From the NCBI GenBank assembly GCA_016858145.1, contig JAEHOE010000019.1, positions 372,001 to 436,000 on the forward strand: DNA of 64,000 nucleotides, given 5' to 3'. Position numbers and translations under genes: made by a program. Positions 1 to 11,283 of this stretch are shown in pieces. Each line of letters begins with the position of its first letter. Position 1 is the stretch's first letter. The stretch is from Edaphochlamys debaryana. Its lineage: Eukaryota > Chlorophyta > Chlorophyceae > Chlamydomonadales. A model generated the notes under the pieces. It ran no database searches. It was not told where the DNA came from and worked only from the letters and a program-made list of their open reading frames with translations.

Positions 1-3000
1 CCCACTCGCCTGCGCCGCTGGGCCCTGCGGGGCCGTCGTTGCCGCTGCTGAGCCGGTACCGGTGCCGGTGCCTGCGCCAGTGCCCTTGCTGCCCCCTGCA
101 GGTACTCCAGGCCCCGCCTTGGCCTCCGCGGCCGCAGCCGGGGGCTTGAGGAGTGCCGCCAGGGCAGGTGACAGCGGCGGCGGGGGCCGCAGCTTGGGCC
201 CAGCGGACAGCACCAGCGAGGGCCGCGCTGCGGCCGGTGCTGAGCTCGGCGCGGCTTTGCTAGCGGCCGCTCCAGCCGCTGCCGACGCAGCCGCAGGTAC
301 CGGCGTGGAAGAGCCCGGGCCGGGGCCCGCCCCGCCGGCGCCTCCCCGCCGCAGTGCTTGCTGTGAGGCCAGCTGTCCGGCCTGACGGGCCGCAACCACA
401 GCCCTTGCCTGGGGTATGAAGGTCATCCCGGAATGACAGGGAGTGTGTACATGGAAGTCATGAGCGGTGAGCCAAAAGATAGGCACCTGGGCCACGCTGC
501 AAACGATCACCCGTGTCGACCATTCCTTTTGTGCTATTGAGGGAACATGATGTCGGACAGGACTGCAGGAGCGGGACGTACCTTGGCGGCCGCAGCTCCG
601 AAGACCTCTGAGCGGGGTCGCTTGGCGGAGGGGTCGCCGCCAGCTGTGGGACGCGCACAGGGCGAGGTGCACAAGGCGTGGGAGACACCAACAGGGCTGT
701 TGAGAGCAGCTTAGCTACCGTATCACCACTTGAACCTACTACTGATAGTGGGGATGCCCGCTGTCACGGTGCTGCCGCATACCGGTGCGCGTTCATCAAA
801 CAGCCTAGGCCGAGCGCACCTTCACCCGGCAGCAGATACCCAGTCCCCAACCGCCCGTCCCCTCTCACCCGCCTCCAGCGCCTCACGCTCCTGGATGCTA
901 GCCAGCAGCGCAGCCCCGTACGAGCGCTTGCCACCGCCCCCGCCTGCTGGCCCCGCGGCACTCGTGTCGGGCTCATAGTCCGCCGCGGAGCCGTACGCCC
1001 CCGTACTGATGACCCGAGCTGCGGGCTTGGCACCCGCGCCGGCTGCAGCACCGGCGGCCGAGGCCGAGGCGGCCGGTGCCCCCGGCGGCTTGGCACCGCC
1101 GGGGGCCATGGGCCGCGTGATGAGGCTGTTGATGCCCAGGGGCGCGTGCCCGTACACGCCCACCATCTGTTTCTGCGCGGCGCGCGCCTGGGGCAGCAGC
1201 TGCGCATGGCGGGCGGCGGGTGGAGGGCGTATGAGGAAAGCGAGGGGGCATGAGGGGAAGGCGGCGTGGCCAGCCTGGAGGTTGCTGTCCTGCCCATGGC
1301 TAGGGTCACGACCTCCAGCACCCAGCCCCGAGCTGCCCGGCCTGCGGTACCTGGCGTTGCATAAGGTTGGCTCCGGCGATGTCAGAGCGGTTGGACGACA
1401 GCGCGCGGAGCGCGGCCTGTAGGAATGGGCGATTGGGGAGTCACATGGGCGCTTGGGCTCAGCACGAAGGCTGTGCGCAACTGAAGATAACGCAATCCCC
1501 GACCGCCTTACTCCGCACCCAGCCCCACACCGCTTCCCCCCTTCATTCCATGTGGCCACGGCCAACCCCAGCATGTTCAAGCTGACTGTGCCCCAGCGGC
1601 TCGCCTGCGCGTGGTAGGGACAGTACTCGCAGGTGGTCTTGTTGACCGGGAACGTGCAGCGCTGGCCGTCCTGCGGATGTGCGGGCGGCATGGGAATCAG
1701 AGGCAGAGGTCAGCAAGTCTGGAGAAGCGTTACTCGGCCCGTGCAACCGCCCACGGCCTCGACAGCCTGGTCCCGCCAGCCCAGCCCACTGCCGCGCGCC
1801 GTCTACGCCACCAACCGTGGTCTCGCCAGCCCCTCCCCAGCAGCGTGGCCCCACAACTTCGGCCCTACTACCTCAACCCCCCCCCCTGCACCCCTCTTGG
1901 CCCCACCTTCTTGATGCCCCTGCAGAAGCCGAAGTCGGGGGACATGCCGGGGCGCTGCAGCAGCTCGGGCTTGTCCACGTGCAGGCTCAGGCCGGGGCCG
2001 TTGCCGCCGCCGCCGCCCTCGTCCTTGCGAACCTGCGCGGTGCGCGGCGGGCGACAAAGGGAGGTGGGCGATGGGGTAGCCGCAGCACGGGCTGGCACTC
2101 GTGCAGCCCCCTGTCTAATGTTGCCCACAGACTGAAGGGCTCCGCGGTCTGCCTGGTGCGTACCTGTGGCGACCAGAGCAGCAGCACGGAGCCCTCCGCC
2201 TCTTTGTAGTGCTCCTGAGCGGCCTTGCGCCACAGGAACAGCGTCAGCTGCGGGGTCGGCGCATCGTAAGGGCCAGCGCACGGGGGCAGTGGTGAGAAGG
2301 CGGCTGCAGCCCAGCGACAAGGTCTGACAAGCTCCACGGACAGCACCCGAGCTCCCTTCAGGATTTCGACCCCGGGGCCCACCCAAGCAGGGGTGCAGGC
2401 GCCCACCTGCTTGCCCCCAAGGTCGCTGAGCGTCCAGCGGCTGTAGCTCTCGCCGTTGCGGCCCGTAGCTGCGGGGCGTCAGCGAAGGTGTAGCGGGGAT
2501 GGTGACGGCAGCTTCAAGGGCTTCCACATAGCACGCAGCGGCAGGGATCAGCGACAGCACCTCCGCAGTTCTGGGCTTTCACATGGAGCCTAGCCCCAAG
2601 GCCCCAGGCTAACGGCACACTGAGCAGCAACCCACCCTGGACCTTGGCCACCAGGATGCCCATGGTCGCCCATCGCCCCGTGAGCTCCTTGGTGGGCCTT
2701 GGGGCGGGGCAGGGGCAGGGGCAAAGCGCGGATGGGGGCGTCATACACCATACGGGTGGAAGGGCGCAAGGCGACTGCACGGCAGCGGTGTTGGGACTGC
2801 GCCTGCGGAGCTCACGTAATGTCCTTGAGGGCCAGGAACACGCAGTCGTCCGAGAGGCGCTCGCGGAGCACCATGCTGCTGATGGCCGGCTTGCTGATCT
2901 GCGCGGTCGTGGGGTTTGGGGAGGGGGTGTGGGGCGAGGCCGTGAGCGAGCGAAGTTGTGGGCACGGAGGTGGGGCGCTAGGATGGGTTTTGGCAAGAGA

Positions 3001-3389
3001 GGGCGGGTCAGGCCGGGTGCCCTTCTGCGTTGGCATCGACAACGCACCCTGAAGCCGGAGTGAGGCTCCACATAGCCGTCGCTGACTTGGCGCCCCGAGC
3101 CGGGGGCTTTGGCTGCGGGCAGGATACTCGCGACCGGGGCCTGCCTTGATGCCGGGTCAGCTCTTAGCAGTGCTGACTGCAGCAAGCTTGGCGTCTGGTT
3201 ACTGTGCGGCGCCGGCTGTCGCAGCGCCAGCTGCGCGGGTGCCGGGGGCGGGATGCTTTTCTTGGGTGGCGCGGGTGGCGCAGATGCTGCCGCTCGCGCT
3301 GGTGCGAGAGTGCTCTTGGCAACTGGCTCCTCCTCGTCAGCTTCTTCTGCCAAAGCCATCAGCAGGTCGAGCTCATCATCCCCCTCCAT
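1..3389 (-). CDS. MCM10: Mcm10 replication initiation factor (3' end outside window)
   Basis: Mcm10 links the CMG helicase to polymerase alpha and binds DNA through an OB-fold and a zinc finger in the nucleus. The ATG at 3389 opens an acidic N-terminus (MEGDDELDLLMALAEE). Eleven exons can be spliced in phase: 3389-3048, 2898-2816, 2697-2636, 2468-2407, 2247-2164, 2032-1907, 1670-1605, 1416-1351, 1187-869, 643-582 and 408-1, giving 560 codons with no stop. The OB-fold region starts near residue 115 (RERLSDDCVFLALKDIT) and includes SYSRWTLSDLGGKQ and FLWRKAAQEHYKEAEGSVL. The family zinc finger is visible as C258, C267, C270 and H273 in the stretch RCTFPVNKTTCEYCPYH. Beyond it the protein is Ala/Pro/Gly-rich. 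Intron 7 appears to use a GC donor (CAG|gcgagc at 1604). The identity is secure; the exact low-complexity exon ends are less so. Confidence 0.9.
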
Positions 3390-4419
3390 GCTCGAGGACT
3401 CGCGGGTGCTAGGCCTAGGTCAGGTGGGCGACGCGTTTAGTAAGTCGGGACTGTGTGAAGAGGTTTGTTGGAGCACGAGCGACAAGACTCGAAGCGTCTG
3501 TCGACCTCTGCGGCACCCTGTTTGAAGCCCATCGCATCGCTGCTGCATGGACGTCGCGGCTTCCTCGCTCCTTACTGCACTCTGCTGCTCGGTTACAAGC
3601 TGTCACATCTAGATATATGCACGAGCAGAGAGTTTGGCCCGCACACAGGGTTGTGAGCCGATTCAGCAGCGCCAGGCAGCGCCTGCCTCGCCAGTCATCT
3701 AACCACTGCTACTTGACAATATGTTAGCCTTGACACGGCTGGGAGCTGGCGCGCCGACCACAGCACGACAGCACCATCTTCCCCGGACCATCCTGGCCAA
3801 CGTGGAGACCGGGACCAGGGGGGACCGGTGCTACAGGGCGCCCTGAGCTGGTGGCAGCCCCCCCCGCTATGGTCTTAAGTACGCTGACGACCCGCACTCA
3901 AGCATACTGACCTGTCGGCCGGTCAGGTCCCCGACAGACGCCCACAGGGCTTCACAAGATCGGGCTCCTGTGTCGTGCTGGGGCTGCTCGGCCCTGGGGC
4001 GCCGGCTCTTACCTGTCAAGGCCCTACGCCTTCCTCAGGGGGACGCTATACGCAGCTGTATCTTGCTGCGGGTTGCCAGGTGCAGCTGGTCGGCCTGAGG
4101 AACGGGGCACAGAGGGAAAGAGAGTCGGGTGTCGGCTCAGGAGGACCCCAGGTCGGTGACCCCGGGCGAGGCAGGCGGGAAAGGCTTCGATCGACTGGGG
4201 CTTGCCGGGGCCTGCCGGGGCGTGGGGGAGATGGGGGGCGGGAATGCGCCTCTACTTTCCCCCACAGTCCAGGCCCACCGCTGGTCACTGCTTACGTCCC
4301 CTAGTCTTCATACCCACTACCTCTGCCCCTTGCAGCATTTGCCCGGCGGCGACGATCCGCTCTGTCAAGACGCCTGCGCTCTCACAACAGCCAGCACGCA
4401 ACCTGCTCAGTGGTCACGA
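3390..4419. other. Intergenic, divergent Mcm10 / family gene A
   Basis: I see no gene here. A TATA-like agatatat lies at 3611-3618, about 220 bases upstream of the Mcm10 start. It is a weak promoter candidate only. Confidence 0.4.
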
Positions 4420-7007
4420 ATGTCATCAGCAGCAGCGACTTCGGGAGCAGGAGCTCGCCGTGTGAGCCTGGCCGACGTGCTCCGAGAGCTGTCGGCCGAT
4501 GCGGTGACGATGCTCGCGGAGCGCCTCTCGGAGCCGCACTCTGTTTGCGGGGCCCGGCTTTCGTGCCGCCTCCTGCGCAATCTGGTCGACGACAACGTCC
4601 AGAAGCTGTGGCTGGCGGTGGCCTCGGGCAGCTTCGACGCCTGGGCATCCGGCCGGGCATCGTTGTCGCGCTTTCCTCGCGCGCGGACGCTTTCCGTAAT
4701 GATCTACGACGGGGACGGACACACCGAAATCGGGGGGCGCCTCGGCACGCTCACATTGCTCCCCTTCGCCTCGGCCCCCGCTGACGCGCGGCGGCGCATC
4801 ACCTCCCAGTGCCGAACAACGTTGCCCTGGGCAGGGGTCAGAGAGCAAACAACATGCTGCTCACCGGTCCCAATGCAGGAGGCAAGAGCACTCTGATCAA
4901 GGGCGTTCTGTGTAACGTGCTGCTAGCGCAGACGCTCACCGTGTGTGCAAACCGCCGGGCCAGGGCAACATGCCAACCCTAGTGTCCCATACTTCTTGGA
5001 CTTGGCTGTATTACGTGGGTAGTCAGCCTCTAAAAGGCTGTATGATGTGGGTAGTCAGCCTCTAAAATAAAAGTTTTTAGTTCGAGCTTAAATTTCTCAA
5101 GCCGGAGTGTGTGTCCCAGCAAGAGATATCCCTTATCTTCTGTCGGCACCAGCTTATATACTACTTTTGCCTGTTTAGGCACGTTGTACGGCACTCTGTA
5201 CGACACGTGCTTGTTTTTGTGACTTTGTGGGCTTCCTTGAATCACTTGCGCTGCGCCCCACAGACAGCGTGGTCAATAGACGAGATCTGTGACTTGATTG
5301 CGCCGCCAGGCAAGGCACCATCGGCAGCCGGTACTACAAGGACAGCCTTGAGGCCAGGCTTTCCGCTGGCGAGCTGGTGGCCCTTACAGCGCTCCTGCCC
5401 TCTCTCCGGAAGCTGGACATGAGTGGCCTCGCCAACTACAGCCACTGGGGTGCAGGGGACCTGGACCGGCAGCTCTTCTACCGCGCGCTCTCCTCCCTCC
5501 CCCACCTCGAGAGCCTGGGCCTCCCCACGTGCGACCTCGTGCCAGGCATTGAGGTGCTGGCAGGCAGCCTGCATGAGCTGACCCTGCAGGGAAAGTTCTT
5601 CAGCGGTGAAGATGAGAGCACCCTCGTTTGGGGCGCGGTCAACGGCGTGAGCCAGCTCAGCAGCCTACGGCGCCTGCGGCTGCAGTTGATGTCCCTGACA
5701 GCAGAGGCGTCTTTTCCGGATGAAGAGGTGGTGGAGGACGAGGAGGGCTTGCTCGGGCTCCTCAACCGCCTGCCGCCCGCCCTTGAGGGGCTGGAGCTTG
5801 TGGACGGCTGGACGCATGGGGGCGACGAGGACGAGGAGGATGACGAGAGCGGGGGTAGCTTGAGGCACGTGGCCGCGACCTTTCAGCTCCAGGCGGGGCG
5901 CATCACGGCTCTTGAGCTAAGCAGCCTCAGCGAGGCACCTGTGCTGCCCACCCTCGCGCGGGACATCCTCCTGCGCTGCAGCGCGCTGGGGCCGAGGCTG
6001 GAGCGGCTGCACCTCACGTCCGTGCTGGTGGACGGGCTGAGGGCGGGGGAGGGCTGTGAGCCCGTGCGGGCGCTCCTGCGGCGCTGCGACAGGGTGGAGC
6101 CGGCGGAGGAGCTGCGGGCGGGCCCCGCCTGCAGCCTGGCGGACCTGGTGTGGGCCCACCAGGGCCTGGGCCCCGCTGAGCGGCTGAGCCTCGCTGGCTT
6201 CCCCAGCGCCCGCTTCAGCGTCAACCTGCCGCTCAGGGGTGGGCCGCATGCGCCAGCACGGGCCCCGCCGGAGCCCTCCTCCGTCCTTCAGAGCGCTGTT
6301 GAGCGCCTGACCTCCCACCAGGCGGGAGGGGCGGGCGGCGGTGGCGGTGGCAAGGTCCGCGTGCTCGTGTTGCACGGGCCAGCAGCCGCGAAGCTTGCCC
6401 GCAAGGCCCCCTCGGCCCTCACCACGGCCCTCAGGGGCATTCGCCGCCGGCTGCCGGGCCGCAGCTTCCTGCGGGGGGCCCAGCCCGTGCCGGCCGCTTC
6501 AGTGGTGCTGCTCAAATGCAGCAGCAAGCACGAGGGGGCGGCAGCGGGGCTGATGGAGGCCGCGTTGGCAGAGGGCTTCGGGGTGCGCCAGGTGCCGCCC
6601 GAGGCGACCCCGCAAGAGATGCATACGGATTGGGATGGCCGCTACGGGGATGAGTCATCCACGGCCTTCACCTCCCATGACGCCCTGCGCTGGGCCCTGC
6701 AGCAGGTGGGCTGGGGGTCCTAGGGACTCGCAAGGGGAAGGTTGTCCGAGGGCAGGGGCCTTATCCACCAGCCAGCTACCAAACGGATACGCCATGGTTA
6801 TCTGGCACTGCCACTATGCTTTTGAGTTAAGAACATTGAGATACAGCTTGTGTCTGTTCTCCGCTCCCTACCTGGCAGGTGATGGAGGAGGCGTGGGCCG
6901 CGGCGGCGCACCTGAGCGTGCGGGAGCGCCTGGAGTGGGCGCTGCGGGTCCGGGAGCAGGTGGTGGGGCTGCCTGCCTTCGTGGCGCCTGCAGGCAGCCG
7001 AGCGTAG
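4420..7007 (+). CDS. F-box-like/leucine-rich family protein, copy A
   Basis: I do not recognise a named family. Exons 4420-4808, 5310-6705 and 6879-7007 join in phase to 637 residues. The N-terminus (VSLADVLRELSADAV, then RLSCRLLRNLVDD) resembles the F-box-plus-linker opening of algal leucine-rich proteins. The middle carries leucine-rich spacing (LTALLPSLRKLDMSG, LPHLESLGLPTCDLVPGIEVLAG). A conserved C-terminal module follows (VLVLHGPAAAKLAR, LRGAQPVPAASVVLL), and the last exon reads VMEEAWAAAAHLSVRERLEW. Copies B, C and D share this order and the final intron (LQQ|VM). The intron at 4809-5309 is absent from B, C and D and holds a MutS-like fragment. Splicing from GT at 4809 to AG at 5309 keeps the frame (RRITSQ|QGTIGSRYY). 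An F-box role in ubiquitin ligase substrate choice is inference only. Confidence 0.7.
4809..4983 (+). pseudogene. MutS ATPase fragment (Walker A region) inside intron 1 of copy A
   Basis: One frame from the first intron base to the TAG at 4981-4983 reads VPNNVALG, then NNMLLTGPNAGGKST, then LLAQTLTV. This is the MutS pattern: an N-D/N motif, the P-loop GPNxGGKST, and the helix after it. The GPNAGGKST variant rather than GPNMGGKST is what I associate with the MutS7/MutS8 groups, some of which occur in large DNA viruses; that attribution is from memory. Only about 45 residues of homology remain. There are no Walker B, clamp or lever parts, so it cannot be a working repair gene. It lies in sense with the host gene and supplies the GT donor. 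Confidence 0.7.
5004..5067. repeat. Two tandem 32-bp units in intron 1 of copy A
   Basis: Units at 5004-5035 and 5036-5067 are identical except at two bases. Each ends in gtagtcagcctctaaaa. They lie in AT-rich DNA next to the MutS fragment. Confidence 0.9.
5030..5245 (-). other. AT-rich 71-codon open frame of unknown origin
   Basis: The frame opens at a GTG and uses AT-rich codons, unlike the flanking host exons. It has a Lys/Tyr/Val-rich composition (VPKQAKVVYKLVPTEDKG, LRLEKFKLELKTF). It overlaps the 32-bp repeats at its 3' end. I do not recognise the product. It may be a remnant of the same foreign fragment as the MutS piece, or chance. Confidence 0.25.
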
Positions 7008-8261
7008 GCGGAGCTTGCGTGCGTGCGGCGCATGGCTGATCTCAGATGGGATTGGCTTGGCAAGCCACCTATGAGAGCTGTTGTTGGTGTGCTATTGTTG
7101 GCGTGCAATGAAGGGATGGCTGCGGCTCAGGCCCAACCCCAATTGCGTTGAGGCGTGGGAGCACTGCAGTCTGCTGCAAGGACAGCATACGCCTACTGGG
7201 AGGGGCACAACTTGAGGTGTCTTCAGGCGCGGTCGTCCTTTCAACCTGGTTTCGTGGGATTTGGCGCCGCCTGGCCCCCAGCTTTGCCTGCGTTAAAACC
7301 TTTCCGTGTTGCCGCAATTGGGTAGTGTTGAGCCCCTGCCAACGCAAGCCAGGGCCCATCAGGGCTTGAAGGGCAAGGAGCCAATGGTTGGACCATGTGT
7401 TTGGAGCCGGTTGCACTGTGCCCCTGTATGTTGCCTTGGTGAGAGTAGCGCTAAGTTCCGCCTGGGGGGGAACGAATCACTTGACATCAAGATGCAACAG
7501 TCAACTTGGATCGCCGTCCGCAGAGGCAGAGCAGCTGGTCCCCTGCGTGCTCCTGATGGTCTGCTCTGGCATCCACCCCAGCAAGCCGAGACAACCAGCC
7601 AAACCCGCAGCCCAGTGCAACCTACTTCTTGCATATGAAACAATGCCTATGCTACTTATGCCTCGCCTTGAGTCAACATCACAACGAACATGCAGCACCC
7701 CATCAGCTGTGGACCCCACGACCCCAACGTCGCAACAAGGCCCCGCCACTGGAAACCTGCAGCGCCGGTTGCCTGTCTCGGCTTTCCCCGAGCTCCACGC
7801 CATCACCATGTCACTCGATGGTCGATGCGCGCCTCCAGCCCCAAACTCAAGTGTTCTGAGATCCTTCGAAGCACGCATGACGCCCGCCCATTAAGGACGA
7901 CTGGACGAGTACCGAAAGCTGAACCCCTAGCACTGACGCCCGCGGGCAGTCCCCCTGCGTGCGCTCTGTTCGCCTGGCAGCACGCCACCTGCCCAGAGCC
8001 CAGTCACGCGGAGAAGCCCATAATGCAATGGTACAGGGGCCAGGTTAAGCCCTGCAGTCTACGACCGAACCGTGCAAAGCATTTGTCGATTATGCGCCGA
8101 AGATGCGGGGACATGTGTTGCCTCATGCCTCAGACGAGCCGGCGCGTTAGCGCCTGGCCCTGGTCATACGTTGTCCCTCTGCTTACGGCCTGTCCTCGCC
8201 CAAACCAAAAGATGTCACACAGAGACAGGGCCCTCAATTCTCTCATTGGTTGCCGTGCCCC
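7008..8261. other. Intergenic, convergent 3' regions
   Basis: This is the gap between the 3' ends of copy A and the gene at 8262-10503. I see no coding pattern, RNA gene or repeat worth naming. Confidence 0.5.
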
Positions 8262-10503
8262 TCACAGCTTGTGGGGCCCCAGTGGGTCCACCCGGGCACC
8301 GCTGCCCACCGCCAGGCCGGCCGCCACCGCCACGTGCATAAGCTCAGCGCCAACCTGGCGGCCCGAGTGAGTGAGGAGGGACAGGGTCAAGGAGTAAGGA
8401 GTGAGTGGGCGGGACCGTAAGGGGTTAGGAGTGGGTGGGCGGAACCGTCAAGGCTGCAGCGCTTGTACTGGTAAGGCCTAAGGCTCGCACGGTAGGGAAA
8501 CGGACACCTAGAGAGGGACATGCGCGTGGGGTGGTCCCAATGGGCATGCAGGGGGCAGGGCTTGCCTGGCGCTCCGAGGACCTCAGTGCCATGGAGGGCA
8601 TGCAACGGGCATGCACGACCTCACTGCTGTGCATGACGTGAGTCCGGCGCAATGCAGTGTCTCACCTCTGACAGGTCGGGCAGGTTGCAGGCCAGGTCCA
8701 GTACCGCCTGGGTGCTGGAGGCGGGGCCGCAGGCGGGGTCAAGCGCCGCCAGCGCTGAGGCCAGGTTGACGGCGGTCCAGGCCAGGGACACGCCTGGGGG
8801 GCGGGGACAGGGGCATGGGCGGATGGGGGACAGGGGTGGGCTCAGGCCCTGAGTCAGCGAGACGGGAGTCGTAGGCTGCTATCTGAGAAGCATGCTGAGA
8901 CCCACGGCCCGCTCGGCCCTCACCGGCAACCAGGGCCCGCATGCGCCGCCGCGCCGCCAGCTTGGCCGAGGCGGAGGGGTACCCGGCGATGGCGTCAGCG
9001 AGCACCGCCGCCACCTGCAGCGCAAGGAGGCAGGGTCAGCATATGACGGGTATGAGGAGCCTTCCATCAGTCGGAGGCACATCCCCAGCACCTGGCAACC
9101 CACAGCAGGCTTCCATCCGCAGGAAACCACGCGCCGTCCCACGCCCTGCCTGCCTCCCGCGCACCTTGCAGCCAAAGCCCTCCTTAGACTTGGGCCCCGC
9201 CTCGGCATTTACAGCAGCCTCCCGACCCACATCGGCTCCGCCCGGCTGACCTCCCACCGGCCTCCCCTTTGCCGCCGCCAGCATGGACCCCACGCCGGCG
9301 GCGACCCACAGCGCGGAGCCCAGGCCGCCGCCGTCTGGCAGCGCCGACACCGCGGCAGCGGCGGCGCTGGCGGCGGCGACGGGGTCAGACAGGGAATCGG
9401 CGGTGGCGGCGCGGAGGCGATGCGCCGTGATGCGACCCACGCGGCTGAGGTGCGCCAGGCAGGGACCGAGGCTATATCCTTGGGGGACATCGCCAGGTCC
9501 TGGGGTAGCGGAGGTGGGTGTGTTGGGCGCGGGCCAGTCCGGAGCGCGGGGCCGCAAGTGAGGGCCGATGCCCACGGGCGGCGGCGCCGTCGTCGGGCCC
9601 GGAAAGGCGCTGAGCATCTCGGCGGAGTAGAGGGAGGCAGTGCTGCCGCAGCCGGAGGGCGCAGACCGGCTGGCTCCCGCCTCGTGCTCAGCAAACCACG
9701 CGGCCTGGTCCTCGTCAAGGGCCTGCGCCTTCTGCTCCAAGCATTCCCCCTCGCAGACCATCTCCTCGCCGTCCTCGCCCAGGAAGAGCAAGGCGCTGGA
9801 TTCTTCAAGGAGTGAAGCCGTGGACGCCGGCGGGGTGGCGCCAGAGGTGGCGAAGAGTGGGGAGGCCCCCACCGTGTGGTGATTGGAGGCCGGGGCTGTC
9901 GCAGGCGCCTTGGTGGCTGAGGGGAAGCGGTCCAGAGTCCAGCCCTGGAGGGAGCGCCAGGAGCTGGGGGAGCGCCGAGGGACGGCATCGCGGCTGCTGC
10001 CGTCGTAGTCAAGGATGGTGGAGCGGCTGAGGGGGAGGGGAATGAGGGCAGAATGGGGCGGGTCAAGGCTGCCCATGCAGTCGTGCGCTGCGTGCGGCGG
10101 TATGGCCTACGAGCTGCCTTTCCCAGCCGGTGACGGCCTCGCATCACAACGCCTCACGGCAATCACCGAGACCTCACCTGAGCTGGAGCTCGCCCTCAAA
10201 CTCGGCCGCTCCCCGCTCCTCGCCGGCCCCGGCCGCCGGCGCGCAGCCCTCCTCGGCCCAGCCGGCCGCCGGGCCCAGGACCGCCGCCGCCGAGACGACG
10301 GCGGGTGAGGAGGATGAGCTGCAGCCTGCCGCCCCGCGCCGAGCACAGCACGCGGCGGCGCTGCACGCCTCAGCTGATGGGGGCCCCCCAGCACCGCAGG
10401 GCGGCGGGCTCTGCGGTACCGGCGGCGGTGCGGCGGTGCAGCTGGGTGAGCCGGCCCCGCGCGCGCCGGCCGCGCCGCTCAGGACGTACCGCAGCGTGCA
10501 CAT
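8262..10503 (-). CDS. Hypothetical protein, 499 residues, five exons
   Basis: The product is not recognised. The ATG at 10503 starts MCTLRYVLSG. Exons 10503-10178, 10026-9165, 9014-8924, 8793-8666 and 8354-8262 have clean GT-AG borders and add up exactly to 1500 bases. Residues 10-100 are Pro/Ala/Cys-rich. An acidic patch follows (FLGEDGEEMVCEGECLEQK, residues roughly 175-195). The C-terminal half is Ala-rich and probably helical (DPVAAASAAAAAVSALPDGG, VSLAWTAVNLASALAALDP, ELMHVAVAAGLAVGSG). I considered a senescence/spartin-type domain because of the Ala/Gly helices but see no defining motif. Phase agreement across four introns makes a real gene likely. Confidence 0.6.
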
Positions 10504-11283
10504 CGCTAGCTGCTGCCTCGCCGCCTGGGGATGTGTGTAAAGAGAGTTCTGCCAGGCGGTGTTAGCAGGGAACAGCTAGAGGGGCGCGGAGAAGCGGGCG
10601 CAAGGCGGGGACTACGTCCGATGGTGCCGCAGGCCCGACCTAGATGTGACGAGCCGAGCCTTGCCCGGTTCGTAGCCGTTGAGTGCGGCCGTTAAGACCA
10701 CTCTAGCTTGCACTTAGCCTGCCATCGATAGTGCGCTCGGAAGCCCGCTGAGTCGCCTGTGCGCTGCGCGGGTGCAGAGGTCGTGAGGTGGATCTTCGCA
10801 GGCGGTGGGTCTTGTGGCGGTTGGTGCATGAAACGGCACCGTCGGGCGGCCCAAGACGCAGGAAGTCGGCCCTTCGCAGCAAGCGGTTGACAGAACTAGA
10901 CCAGGGGCATGCAAGAGGTTGCCATATGTGAGCTGCGCGCGCAGCGCGAGGCCCTCTAAGGACTACGCACCGGTACGCACCGCCGTCCCGTCCCGTGTAT
11001 CCTGCCCCCGTCCCCCGCGCCCTCTTGCCTGGATGTAGCATGTACGCATCCGCTGCAGGGCCCCTCTGCAGGTTCTTCGCAACACCCCGCCATGTCTCTG
11101 CGCTCCCTCCCCGCTCTGCACCGGTATGCGCCACTCAAAGGCCTCCCACAGGCCTCACTGAAGCCTCCAAAAGAAGAGTCTGCGTCATCATAACTCCTTT
11201 CCCTTCGGAGCCCCTCAGCGCCAAACGGACCTCATCTCCCAATTGCCACGCCCATGCGCCTGAGCGTCTTTTTCCCCCGCGCC
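10504..11283. other. Intergenic, upstream of 8262-10503 and 3' of copy B
   Basis: No coding pattern or repeat is visible. The promoter of the 8262-10503 gene should lie in its left part, but I see no clear TATA element. Confidence 0.4.

Noticed and set aside
4809..4983. A working MutS gene
   Set aside because: Only the P-loop region is present, with a stop after 58 codons and no ATPase partner motifs, so it is a fragment.
8262..10503. Senescence/spartin-domain assignment for the five-exon gene
   Set aside because: Only general Ala/Gly helix composition is shared; no diagnostic motif is visible.
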